Shown here: positions 17,954-26,271 of the stretch, piece by piece
Numbering within the stretch: position 1 is the stretch's first letter
How the letters are laid out: every line of letters begins with the position of its first letter
Origin: RHLJ01 sp965247355
GTDB taxonomy: Bacteria; Bacteroidota; Rhodothermia; Balneolales; Balneolaceae
Direction of reading: 5' to 3'
Assembly: GCA_965247355.1 (NCBI GenBank)
Contig: OZ252011.1
Coordinates: forward strand, 2,914,001 to 2,978,000
Length of the DNA: 64,000 nt
Made by a program: the position numbers and the translations under genes
Notes under the pieces: generated by a model
The model's database searches: none
Seen by the model: only the letters and a program-made list of their open reading frames with translations
What the model was told of the DNA's origin: nothing

Positions 17954-18705
17954 TGAAACAGCTAACCAGCCATATCGATTTCTCAATAACTATAAAAAGG
18001 TTCAAAATGATCAATAAAAAAACATCATGGCATAAAACCGTTTTGAAATCCAGCCTTATAATCCCCCTGGTCTTCTCTGCTTTGTTTTTATTCTGTGTTA
18101 ACCCAGAGTTTGAGGAAAAAGTTTATATGAATAGTGTCCGGGTTTATTCGGATCCGGAACTGATCTATGACTTTGAAAGCGATGCTTATGGAATTCTTTC
18201 AAGTAAAAACGTTGCACTTAATGACGCCGGAGAGCCCTTTAACGGATCAAAAAGGCATTTTGATTATCAAACTAATAAACTCTTTTCAGAACGAACCTAT
18301 GAAAACGGATACCTGAAAGAAATACTATATCACGATAAAAGAGCCTCAAATACTATCCAAAAGGAGGTAATTACCTATGAAAAAGGAATGCCAACCGCTA
18401 TTACTTCTTACAATTGGAATGGTGAATTACAAAGTGAACGTAAACCGGTTTATAAAAATGGACAATACATAGGCGATCAAACCTACAACAAAGATCACAT
18501 TCTGATTTACGAGGTTCTATTTATTAGTTATACCGATGGTTTGGGCAGTATCAAAGAATGGCACCCGAATGGTCAGCCTAAGTTTGAGGCCGGATACAAG
18601 CAAGGAATGAGCTATGAGGGACTTATGACCTCTTATGATGAATTTGGAAATATCCTTGAGCAAGAAATGTACGAGGATGGAAAACTGGTGGAAAAGATAA
18701 AGTGA
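17953..18705 (+). CDS. BlaR1-loop/TM MORN-repeat protein, paralog 1
   Basis: 250 residues. Residues 3-50 (QLTSHIDFSITIKRFKMI, then one hydrophobic helix ending FLFC) align with the pre-helix loop and last helix of the upstream BlaR1-like protein. The rest would lie outside the membrane. It carries MORN/YwqK-like repeats: NGELQSERKPVYKNGQYIG, EWHPNGQPKFEAGYK, YDEFGNILEQEMYEDG. A cysteine ends the helix in all four paralogs. The lipobox match is poor, so lipidation is doubtful. The start codon overlaps the stop of the M56 gene (TAATG), and the stop overlaps the GTG of the next gene. Confidence 0.8.
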   Translation: MKQLTSHIDFSITIKRFKMINKKTSWHKTVLKSSLIIPLVFSALFLFCVNPEFEEKVYMNSVRVYSDPELIYDFESDAYGILSSKNVALNDAGEPFNGSKRHFDYQTNKLFSERTYENGYLKEILYHDKRASNTIQKEVITYEKGMPTAITSYNWNGELQSERKPVYKNGQYIGDQTYNKDHILIYEVLFISYTDGLGSIKEWHPNGQPKFEAGYKQGMSYEGLMTSYDEFGNILEQEMYEDGKLVEKIK

Positions 18706-19391
18706 AAAAATTCACCAGCCATATCGATTTTTCCTTCACAAAAAAGAGGCTTGCTTTGATGACGAAGCATACTTCTTTATTTAGAAGTTTTGCTAAAGCT
18801 GCTTTTATTGTTCCTGCTTTTGGGGTATTTGCTTTCCTTTTTTGTTCCCAAAGTAATTCAGAAGATTCTGGTTTGATGTCCTATCCTATGATTTATAACG
18901 TGTACGCTGATGTGGAATTAATATATCCAGATCCTTTAGATTATCAGGACAGTGAATTGCTTTATCATACGTCAGATGGTGAGCTTTATTCCGGATTAGT
19001 TACTTATTACGAACAGGAAAATGATCAACTATACAGCAAGCAGTTTTTTGAAGATGGCTTAATGGTTGGTTCGATTCAGTTTGATGAAGCTGGAAATCAA
19101 TTTGTTCGTTATGAGTATGTTTTTGAAAATGGTCTTCAAGCTGGGTTTCGACAATTTGGCCCCGATAATCAAATTGTGAGAGAATGGGTGGGAACTCCGG
19201 AACCTGATGACAGCCTAACTGTTTTCAGAGAGTGGCACCCGAATGGGCAGCTAAAGTTTGAGATGTTTTCCTCTTCTGGAGATCGCGGAGCATTAGTTTA
19301 TGAAGGGTTAATGACATTGTATGATGAACAGGGGAATATCCTTGAGCAGGAATTGTATGAAGATGGCGAACTTGTGGAGAAAATAAAATGA
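18702..19391 (+). CDS. BlaR1-loop/TM MORN-repeat protein, paralog 2
   Basis: 229 residues, GTG start overlapping the previous stop (GTGA). The N-terminus KKFTSHIDFSFTKKR aligns without gaps to BlaR1 residues 267-280, and the helix with VPAF aligns with VPVL of BlaR1. It ends FAFLFC. MORN-like units follow: TSDGELYSGLVTYYE, FENGLQAGFRQFG, EWHPNGQLKFEM, YDEQGNILEQELYEDGELVEKIK. It is most similar to paralog 4, sharing GTPEPDDSL and the same unit order. Topology would put the first 30 residues in the cytosol, the compartment of the M56 protease site. Confidence 0.8.
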   Translation: MKKFTSHIDFSFTKKRLALMTKHTSLFRSFAKAAFIVPAFGVFAFLFCSQSNSEDSGLMSYPMIYNVYADVELIYPDPLDYQDSELLYHTSDGELYSGLVTYYEQENDQLYSKQFFEDGLMVGSIQFDEAGNQFVRYEYVFENGLQAGFRQFGPDNQIVREWVGTPEPDDSLTVFREWHPNGQLKFEMFSSSGDRGALVYEGLMTLYDEQGNILEQELYEDGELVEKIK

Positions 19392-20299
19392 ATCAGTTTA
19401 CCAGCAAGCTAGATTTCAATTTAACCAAAAAACGTCTTCAGATAATGATAAAGAGACAGAACTGGCCCATTTCATTCATGAAGCTAGCCTTCCTCTTGCC
19501 TGCTCTTTTAGGTATAACAATCATATATTGTACGCAAGTTGAGGTAGAAGAAGCCGGAGTTTCTACAATTGAGCCCTGGTTTGGGTACCAAGAATACGAA
19601 AGTAATCCGGAGTTTGTCATATCAAGGAATTACTTTGTTTCGGGCCCTAATCCCGTTTACTCAGATACTACTCTTTATCAGAAGAAAAGTGAAATTAATA
19701 TGAGCCCAAGAACCTACTATACCGATGGCGGTGAGTTGTTTACCGGCATTCAAAATTGGTATTATGAAAAATCAGGAACTCTGGATCAAACCATGGTAAT
19801 TGAAAACGGCATAGCAACAACAGTTACCAGATTTAATGGAGATGGTAGTGAATTATTTAAATCGGTTCTTTATGACCAAAAAGAAGACACTTTATTCGAG
19901 CGTTCTTACAAAAATGGTGAGCTAGACTGGACTTCAAAAACATGGTCATACAAAGAAGATAGCATTATATATTCTTTCACTGAAAGTGAGGATCGGGAGG
20001 GCAATTACTATTATTCTGAATTCGAAAGAGATATAAATAGTAGATATTCTAAAACTATTTTTTATAAAAATGATCGCCTAAAAATCTTCCAATATACTGA
20101 TGATGAAATCACAACTAGTAAAGCTTACTACGATAACGAGCAACTAATGAGTGAAGGAACAGCAAAGTTCAACGGAAACCTCAATTACTTTGCGGGAGAT
20201 GTAAAACTTCATGGCTTGCAAGTCACCTATAAAGAAAATGGAGAATTGATCAGTAAAGAAATTTGGGAGAACGGCGAACTCATCGAAAAGATTAAATGA
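19388..20299 (+). CDS. BlaR1-loop/TM MORN-repeat protein, paralog 3 (divergent)
   Basis: 303 residues, ATG overlapping the previous stop by four bases. NQFTSKLDFNLTKKR is the closest of the four to the BlaR1 loop TSKFNLSNTKKR. The helix ends IIYC. The outer part differs from the other three: it lacks the EWHPNGQ block and has a longer Tyr/Glu-rich region (TDGGELFTGIQNWYYE, IENGIATTVTRFNGDG, KNGELDWTSKTW). It closes with the shared ENGELISKEIWENGELIEKIK-like ending. The family has therefore diverged in its sensing half while keeping the membrane half. Confidence 0.78.
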   Translation: MNQFTSKLDFNLTKKRLQIMIKRQNWPISFMKLAFLLPALLGITIIYCTQVEVEEAGVSTIEPWFGYQEYESNPEFVISRNYFVSGPNPVYSDTTLYQKKSEINMSPRTYYTDGGELFTGIQNWYYEKSGTLDQTMVIENGIATTVTRFNGDGSELFKSVLYDQKEDTLFERSYKNGELDWTSKTWSYKEDSIIYSFTESEDREGNYYYSEFERDINSRYSKTIFYKNDRLKIFQYTDDEITTSKAYYDNEQLMSEGTAKFNGNLNYFAGDVKLHGLQVTYKENGELISKEIWENGELIEKIK

Positions 20300-20976
20300 A
20301 TCAGTTTACCAGCCATATCGACTTTTCCCTCACTATTAAGCGGTTTAAAATGATGAGCAGGGAGTTTTCTCCTTTCAAAAGTTATTCTAAGTCAATTTTC
20401 TTAATTCCCTTTTTTGGTATTCTCGCCTTTGCATTCTGCACGGATAGCAACCCTCATGACCTGCTTATTTACAATAATAATGAGGACCTCCCTAATTATA
20501 CTGATGTAACTCTGGGCTATAAACTTCCTGCTGACTCAAGTACTAACGGTGAGCTTCTCTATTACACGCTCGATGGGAAGCTTTATACAGGAACTGTAAA
20601 TTCTTATGATCGGGAAACCGATCGTTTGCTGAGTCGGTATCTCTTTAAAGATGGATTGCAGGTGGGGGGAATTCAGTTTGATAAAAATGGAAATCAATCT
20701 TTCAGAGTTGAACACTTTTTTGAAAATGGCCTTAGAGCAGGTTTTCGCCAATTTGGTGAAAATGATCAGATTATAAGAGACTGGGTTGGAACTCCGGAAC
20801 CCGATGATAGTCTTTCTACTTTTCGCGAATGGCACCCGAATGGTCAGCTCAAATTTGAAATGTATGCAGACGAAGATATGAACTATGAAAAGCTCATGAC
20901 CCTCTATGATGAGCAAGGAAATATCATTCAACAAGAACTCTATGAAGACGGCGAGCTCATCGAAAAGATAAAATAG
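20296..20976 (+). CDS. BlaR1-loop/TM MORN-repeat protein, paralog 4
   Basis: 226 residues, the last gene of the overlapping operon (ATGA overlap with paralog 3). NQFTSHIDFSLTIKRFKMM repeats the loop motif, and the helix runs to FAFC. The outer domain follows paralog 2 closely: DGKLYTGTVNSYD, FENGLRAGFRQFG, GTPEPDDSL, EWHPNGQLKFEMY, YDEQGNIIQQELYEDGELIEKIK. MORN/YwqK-type repeats are usually protein- or lipid-contact modules. No toxin-like partner is present, so I do not call it an antitoxin. Confidence 0.8.
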   Translation: MNQFTSHIDFSLTIKRFKMMSREFSPFKSYSKSIFLIPFFGILAFAFCTDSNPHDLLIYNNNEDLPNYTDVTLGYKLPADSSTNGELLYYTLDGKLYTGTVNSYDRETDRLLSRYLFKDGLQVGGIQFDKNGNQSFRVEHFFENGLRAGFRQFGENDQIIRDWVGTPEPDDSLSTFREWHPNGQLKFEMYADEDMNYEKLMTLYDEQGNIIQQELYEDGELIEKIK

Positions 20977-21035
20977 CTGTTTGTTCACATCCTTGGCTCT
21001 GTTTTCTATATTCCGGTAAATAAACCACCCGGATT

Positions 21036-21827
21036 ATGAAAACACTCACGCTCCTCCCCCTACTGCTTTTAACCGCTTATTGTACCCCTGTTGAAAAACA
21101 CGATTTTGAAGACGGGGTCTGGATTGACCTGACTCATGACTACAGCAACGAAACGCTCTACTGGCCTACTTCTGATCTCTGGCAAATGGATACCGTTTTT
21201 GTGGGCCAGACCGATGGCGGTTATTATTATGAAGCCTTCAAATTCAGTACCGCCGAACATGGTGGCACACATTTGGACGCTCCCATTCACTTTTCGGAAG
21301 GAAAACAAACGGTGGACGATCTCAACATTGATCAACTTTCAGGGTATGCCGTTGTGATCGACGTATCAGATAAGGTTTCCGAAAACAGGGACTATCAAAT
21401 TCTACCCGATGATATAAAGGCTTGGGAAGTGGGACATGGCTCCATCCCAAAGGGAAGTATTTTACTATTTCATACCGGTTTAGGCTCACTCTGGCCCGAT
21501 GCTGAAGCTTATTTGGGAACAATCTTGCGTGGAACCGAGGGAGTGGCAAACCTGAGTTTTCCGGGAATTCATCCTGATGCAGCTCAGTGGCTGGTTGAAA
21601 ATCGATCAGTAAAAGCTGTTGGGCTTGATACTCCGAGTTTAGATTATGGAAAATCGACCGCCTACATGACCCATCGTATTTTGTTTGAAAAGAATATCCC
21701 GGGCTTCGAAAACGTTGCCAATCTTGACAAACTCCCAGCAATGGGAGCGTATGTAGTTGCGTTACCGATGAAGATCAAAGATGGAAGTGGGGCGCCCTTG
21801 CGTATTGTGGCGAATGTGTTAAAGTAA
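21036..21827 (+). CDS. cyclase/kynurenine-formamidase-like metal-dependent hydrolase
   Basis: PF04199-type cyclase family. The metal-binding signature HGGTHLDAPIHF is at about residues 75-86. VIDVSDKV, LLFHTGLG and SVKAVGLDTPSLDYG are further family blocks. A hydrophobic leader (LTLLPLLLLTAYC) ends in a cysteine and suggests an exported lipoprotein, although Tyr before the Cys is unusual. The family includes arylformamidases and polyketide or isatin hydrolases, so the substrate cannot be assigned. It starts 59 bases after the paralog array and may have its own promoter. Confidence 0.82.
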   Translation: MKTLTLLPLLLLTAYCTPVEKHDFEDGVWIDLTHDYSNETLYWPTSDLWQMDTVFVGQTDGGYYYEAFKFSTAEHGGTHLDAPIHFSEGKQTVDDLNIDQLSGYAVVIDVSDKVSENRDYQILPDDIKAWEVGHGSIPKGSILLFHTGLGSLWPDAEAYLGTILRGTEGVANLSFPGIHPDAAQWLVENRSVKAVGLDTPSLDYGKSTAYMTHRILFEKNIPGFENVANLDKLPAMGAYVVALPMKIKDGSGAPLRIVANVLK

Positions 21828-21871
21828 CATGTTCTGTTTATGTATGAGTTTTATCTCCAATAAGCCATACA

Positions 21872-22080
21872 ATAGCCCCCGGATTTATCCGGGGGTGTAT
21901 ATGAACCATCCGAGAAACCCAAACATCAATCTTGTAAAAACTGTGTATTAGCTCGCAGGGTTATCAGCCATTAATTTATTAAGGCAACCCTCCCTCGGCT
22001 TAGAACTTATCTTTTCAAGACTAAATGAGCCTCAGGAGGCTTTATCCATTTATTTACCCAGGGATAAATCCCGGGGCTAT
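21872..22080. repeat. inverted pair of CCCCGGATTTATCC hairpin elements
   Basis: The gene-free stretch 21828-22220 contains two hairpin elements in opposite orientation. ATAGCCCCCGGATTTATCC and five further bases lie at 21872-21895. The inverted form, ACCCAGGGATAAATCCCGGG followed by GCTAT, lies at 22056-22080. Each is itself a strong hairpin (CCCCCGGA/TCCGGGGG in the first). About 160 bases lie between, with no gene. The first could also act as a terminator for the cyclase, but has no U-run. Confidence 0.6.
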
Positions 22081-22220
22081 TTAAAAAAGGCCTTAAACTT
22101 CTTATTTCCTCTTTAATTCTGCCCAACGGGCTTGTTTCTAACGAGACAGCAAAAATCTTTTCCACTTAAATCAGATTTCTTATACATTAACGCATCATCT
22201 ACAATCAAGAGCAGATAACT

Positions 22221-22994
22221 ATGTACAGAGCTTCCTTTTTTACCTTCATCATTTGCATGATGATGTTCACGGCAACATCAACTGCTAAAAATATTTCTCC
22301 GGAAACGGACAAAAATCTTCAAAAACTTATCGAGCATTTTGATAATAAGGGAACGGATATCCGCCCTTTCCTTGAAGATACCCGGTTTGAACTCATGCCC
22401 GACATCAAACAAAAGTTTACCCGAGCCGCCGAGCGGGTAATTGAAGATGTGGAGGACTACAAAAAAGTGTTAGGCTACGATAAGAAAGTTTCTAAGCTCA
22501 ATGACTTCATTTCCAACTATTCTGATGAATTGGAAATCGCCGAAGAACAATATGGAATCCCTAAAGAGGTAATCGTTGGGATTATTGGAGTAGAATCCGA
22601 ATTTGGCACCTATGCCGGAAAATATAATCCTTTTGAGGCCTACGTCTCTATGTATGTGGTTGATTATCGTGCCAGTTTTGCCCTGGCTCAACTTGAAGAG
22701 TTACTTGAGTTCACTGAAAGAAACAAGATTGACGTGCTTGAACTGAAATCCAGTTATGCGGGTGCAATGTCCTATGCTCAGTTTATTCCCTATTCATTAA
22801 ACAGATGGTGGGTAGGTAATGATTTATACGACATGCCGAGTAATATCTACTCCGTCGGGAAATACCTTTCCCATTTCAAAGATATCACAGGGTCTACTGA
22901 AGAAGCCATTCTCCGATACAATAACAGTACGCTATATCAACAAGCGGTGCTTGGCCTTGCGAAAGAAGCTGAGGAATTTACGAATATTGATTAG
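22221..22994 (+). CDS. MltB-type lytic murein transglycosylase
   Basis: Cleaves peptidoglycan glycan strands by a non-hydrolytic route, in the periplasm. The SLT-2/MltB domain is visible, with catalytic Glu in GIIGVESEFGTYAG (about residues 115-128) and the family block SSYAGAMSYAQFIPYSLNRW near residue 175. The end of the domain is IYSVGKYLSHF with AILRYNNS. A signal peptide (about 1-22, FFTFIICMMMFTATSTA) precedes it. At 257 residues it is shorter than E. coli MltB and lacks a lipobox, so it is probably a soluble periplasmic form. Confidence 0.88.
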   Translation: MYRASFFTFIICMMMFTATSTAKNISPETDKNLQKLIEHFDNKGTDIRPFLEDTRFELMPDIKQKFTRAAERVIEDVEDYKKVLGYDKKVSKLNDFISNYSDELEIAEEQYGIPKEVIVGIIGVESEFGTYAGKYNPFEAYVSMYVVDYRASFALAQLEELLEFTERNKIDVLELKSSYAGAMSYAQFIPYSLNRWWVGNDLYDMPSNIYSVGKYLSHFKDITGSTEEAILRYNNSTLYQQAVLGLAKEAEEFTNID

Positions 22995-23037
22995 AGATTT
23001 TCGAATTACGAGTTGTTCATACTTCGTAAATCAATAT

Positions 23038-23529
23038 TCAATTCAGTTCGTGCGTCATAAACCACCACTTTGGCTCACCGTACTCAAAGCCTTCCCGCTC
23101 GTATAATTTTTTTGCAGGATTATCGGTACGGACTTCTAACGTGATTTTTGAGCAGCCCATTTCTTCGGCTTCCTCTTTTACTTTATTGATAAGTTTGGTT
23201 CCTACACCCATTCCCCGGGCATCAGGGTGAACCGCAACATCATGGATTTTAAATGTTTTGCAGGCTGTAAATGTTGAAAAACCAATAAAACACGTTACAA
23301 TTCCCAACGCTTTCTCTCTCAGATAAGCGATGTAGGTCATAGTAGTTGGGATCTTTTTCATCTCCGCGATCATATCTACCCGGACTTCCTCTTCCAGAGG
23401 TTCATCCTGACCCATCGGATCTCTTGCAAACAGGTCGACGATTTTAACGATATCGGCCGCGTGTTTTCTGTTATCCAGATCTGCCTTAATTATTTTGACG
23501 TCGGCAGCAACGTCTATGGCTGTACTCAC
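23038..23529 (-). CDS. GNAT-family N-acetyltransferase
   Basis: GCN5-related acetyltransferase of 163 residues. The acetyl-CoA loop is ARGMGVGTKL (about residues 110-119), preceded by HDVAVHPD and followed by KITLEVRTDNPAKKLYEREGF. The substrate is unknown. The protein at 28698-29168 is a clear paralog (HDLAVLPDARGKGIGSKL, YERAGFEYG). The two copies bracket the glycoside hydrolase pair. Confidence 0.88.
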   Translation of the reverse strand: MSTAIDVAADVKIIKADLDNRKHAADIVKIVDLFARDPMGQDEPLEEEVRVDMIAEMKKIPTTMTYIAYLREKALGIVTCFIGFSTFTACKTFKIHDVAVHPDARGMGVGTKLINKVKEEAEEMGCSKITLEVRTDNPAKKLYEREGFEYGEPKWWFMTHELN

Positions 23530-23871
23530 TTGTATAGGGTTAGTCTGCGATTCGTAGTTAAACTACGGGTATTAACAGAGCTACCCAAGTTTAGTTCCAT
23601 AAAAGGGCTTCCAATTAACTAATATTAATAATGAGTTAACTTTGGTTAGCAAAAACCCGCTTTGAAGGGTTGACTCGGGATCTTTGTGAGATTTTAAAAC
23701 TGATATTTGCTATAAATATTAATCAAGGCCTCACATAAGATCCTGAAACAAGTACAGGATGACAGCAAGAAAGCACAATACTTTAAAAACAGTCATTCTG
23801 AGTGAAAGCGAAGAATCTACACAATTAACTCTTTGTGCAGATCCTTCGGAAGTATCCTCAGGATGACTATT
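23530..23871. repeat. intergenic region with three repeat copies
   Basis: There is no gene in these 342 bases. 23739-23763 reads GATCCTGAAACAAG...GGATGAC, 23792-23817 reads GTCATTCTGAG...GAAGAATC, and 23840-23867 is an exact copy of the 28-mer at 12669-12696. The three families therefore co-occur within 130 bases just downstream of the GH31 gene. Confidence 0.7.
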
Positions 23872-26244
23872 CTAATGAGTTTTATTTACCTCAAAACTCA
23901 CTTTTCTGCCGTATGGATTCCGGACCAACTTACCCTCTTTTACTTCCACTGTTTGCAGCTCTTTGGAATCAGGAGTAAATAAAACGCCTGTTCCATTTCC
24001 ATCTTTTGAATAGACCTTCAATTCAATTTCAGACCAATCCATGTATTTAGTTGATTGCGCCAATTCAATGTGAGGAATTACAGCGCCATCTCTTACTAGT
24101 GCGATAATTGGAATCTCTCCTGCTTTTATAGAGTGCCAGCCACCTTCGTAGGTTTCTCCGGTTTGATAATCATGCCAGGTTCCGGGGGGCAGGTACACAT
24201 GTCGTTCGTCCACATTTTCGAAAAGTGGAGCTACTAACATATCTGAACCGAATAAATACTGATCATCAATCAGCCACGAACCGGGATCATCAGGATATTC
24301 CACAAATAATGCCCGAAGCATTGGTAACCCCCGCTCTGATGCATGCTTTGCCTGAGAATAGATGTAAGGCATCAATTGATAGCGCATATTGTCAGCCTTT
24401 CGGAATCCTTCCAGAAACTCGTCGCTGTATTCCCAGGGCTCGGTCGGCGGGTTTCCATGAGAACGCACATGAGATGTAAGCATTCCGAATGGGGTCCAGC
24501 GCCGGTATACATCTTCAGGGGTCGCTGTTACGAACCCTCCGATATCATGACTCCAGAATGTGAACCCCGTTAAACCAATGGAAAGTCCTGAGCGAAGTGT
24601 TGCTGACATTGCTGAGTTTGTTGTTGCCGGATCGCCTCCCCAGTGCACCGGATAACGCTGACTGCCAGCCCAGGTACTTCGTGCCCATATAAATCCATTT
24701 CCACTGACTTCTTTGGTGATGTCTGCTACCGCTTTATTGTATCTCAGCGGATAATAGTTGTGCTCATAAAAACCGGTTCTTCCGGATGCATACAATCCAT
24801 TTTCCGGAGCGGCTTCCCCGAAATCAACTTTGATTGCACCCACTCCCATTTCAAGCAACGGTTTTAGTTTATCCTGGTACCATTGTATGGCGCCCGGATT
24901 CGAGAAATCAATAATCGCATCTTCGACGGGAATATTTCCTTTTCGGTCTTTGATAGCATAGCCGTTCTCAACCAGCTCGTTATATAAAGTGTTTTTTGGA
25001 GTCATATAAGGAAGCTGCCAAAGGGAAATATGAAAACCCTCATCTTTGAAATCTGAGATCATTTTTTCCGGATTTGGGAAACGATCTTTCGGAAAGATAT
25101 AATCCGCCCGCCAGTCTACCCCAAACCACCCCGTATCGAAATGAAGTACATCTGCAGGTATTTCAAGATCTCTGAGTTTTGCGATTACATCTCTTCCATC
25201 CTGTTCCGAGAAATAAGTGATGCGACTCATCCAGAAACCAAAACTCCACAGCGGAGGCATCGGCGCTTTCCCGGTCAGATTGGTGTATTCGTCCAGCACT
25301 TCTTTAGGCTCCCCGATAAAGAAGAATAAGTCCAGTTCGTCATCACCGATCATCATTGAGTTAACCGGATTGTAGTATTTACCCACATCCACAGAAATAG
25401 GAGTTGTATGATGCATAAACACGCCATACCCGCGACTACTCATGTAAAACGGCACCGGCTTATACATGGTCTCGTTCTGAGTTCCATTAGCGTCATCCAC
25501 CCAAAGCACTACTTTTTGTCCACGTTTATTGAACTGAGTAAAGGACTCCCCAAAACCGAAAATCTTCTCATCCGGAGCCAGCGACATCGCTGCTGAATAG
25601 CTTCTGGAATAATCACTCGCGCGGCGAACGTAAGAAAATGGTACAACCGGTGTAAAAGTGTTGGTCGCATCTGTTCGGTGAACCGAGCTGGTTAGTAAAT
25701 TATCATCCGCATCATATAAATATACATGCCATGGACTTTCAGTGATCACCACTTTTCCATGTTCGCTGGTATATTGATGTCCTCCCTCAATTTTTGAATA
25801 ACTCCATTCGTCACGGGCATCAGGAGCTTTTCCATCAACCAGCATTAACGAAGGCTCATCACCACTGAACTGCGGACCTGAGGCGGCTTTTAGCCGAACC
25901 GTTCTTGATGAGATAAACTCTATTGAAAACGGCAACTCAGGACTTCCGGCATATTCTGTTCCCGGGAATTCATTCGGATCTACCGGGCTCAGCCTTGAAA
26001 GTAAATTATTAAACGCCATTGCGGTCCCCAGCTCATAACGCTCGTATCTTATCGCTCCTGAAGCTGTTTCGGGATCAAAGGATGCAAGCTCTTCCGCCAG
26101 ATAAAAGGTATTTCTGTAGTCTGAAAAATCTGAAGAAATATCTGTCGGCTCATTAAGAACTCCCGTTCCCTGTAGCTGAGCGAAGGCATTATTGATAAGA
26201 AAAAGGGACAACGCTATCCCAAACAGTGCATTGATTTTTTTCAT
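23872..26244 (-). CDS. GH31 alpha-xylosidase-like glycoside hydrolase
   Basis: Retaining alpha-glycosidase of 790 residues with a signal peptide (LFLINNAFA cut before Gln-23). The nucleophile is in IKVDFGEAAP, the KxDFGE form typical of alpha-xylosidases such as YicI, where other GH31 enzymes differ. The acid/base is the Asp in HWGGDPATT, followed by LSIGLTGFTFWSHDIGGF. The expected substrate is alpha-1,6-xylose on xyloglucan oligosaccharides. It follows a GH2 beta-galactosidase by 27 bases, which could remove the galactose caps first. The export signal puts it in the periplasm or outside. Confidence 0.87.
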   Translation of the reverse strand: MKKINALFGIALSLFLINNAFAQLQGTGVLNEPTDISSDFSDYRNTFYLAEELASFDPETASGAIRYERYELGTAMAFNNLLSRLSPVDPNEFPGTEYAGSPELPFSIEFISSRTVRLKAASGPQFSGDEPSLMLVDGKAPDARDEWSYSKIEGGHQYTSEHGKVVITESPWHVYLYDADDNLLTSSVHRTDATNTFTPVVPFSYVRRASDYSRSYSAAMSLAPDEKIFGFGESFTQFNKRGQKVVLWVDDANGTQNETMYKPVPFYMSSRGYGVFMHHTTPISVDVGKYYNPVNSMMIGDDELDLFFFIGEPKEVLDEYTNLTGKAPMPPLWSFGFWMSRITYFSEQDGRDVIAKLRDLEIPADVLHFDTGWFGVDWRADYIFPKDRFPNPEKMISDFKDEGFHISLWQLPYMTPKNTLYNELVENGYAIKDRKGNIPVEDAIIDFSNPGAIQWYQDKLKPLLEMGVGAIKVDFGEAAPENGLYASGRTGFYEHNYYPLRYNKAVADITKEVSGNGFIWARSTWAGSQRYPVHWGGDPATTNSAMSATLRSGLSIGLTGFTFWSHDIGGFVTATPEDVYRRWTPFGMLTSHVRSHGNPPTEPWEYSDEFLEGFRKADNMRYQLMPYIYSQAKHASERGLPMLRALFVEYPDDPGSWLIDDQYLFGSDMLVAPLFENVDERHVYLPPGTWHDYQTGETYEGGWHSIKAGEIPIIALVRDGAVIPHIELAQSTKYMDWSEIELKVYSKDGNGTGVLFTPDSKELQTVEVKEGKLVRNPYGRKVSFEVNKTH

Positions 26245-26271
26245 CGTTTTATTCGTTTTATTAGCGACTCA

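Noticed and set aside
17953..20976. YwqK-type antitoxins of toxin-antitoxin pairs
   Set aside because: The repeats fit the name, but no toxin genes accompany them and the N-termini are BlaR1-derived membrane segments.
21872..21895. Rho-independent terminator of the cyclase gene
   Set aside because: The hairpin is strong but has no following U-run, and an inverted copy exists 180 bases away, so a repeat element is the better call.
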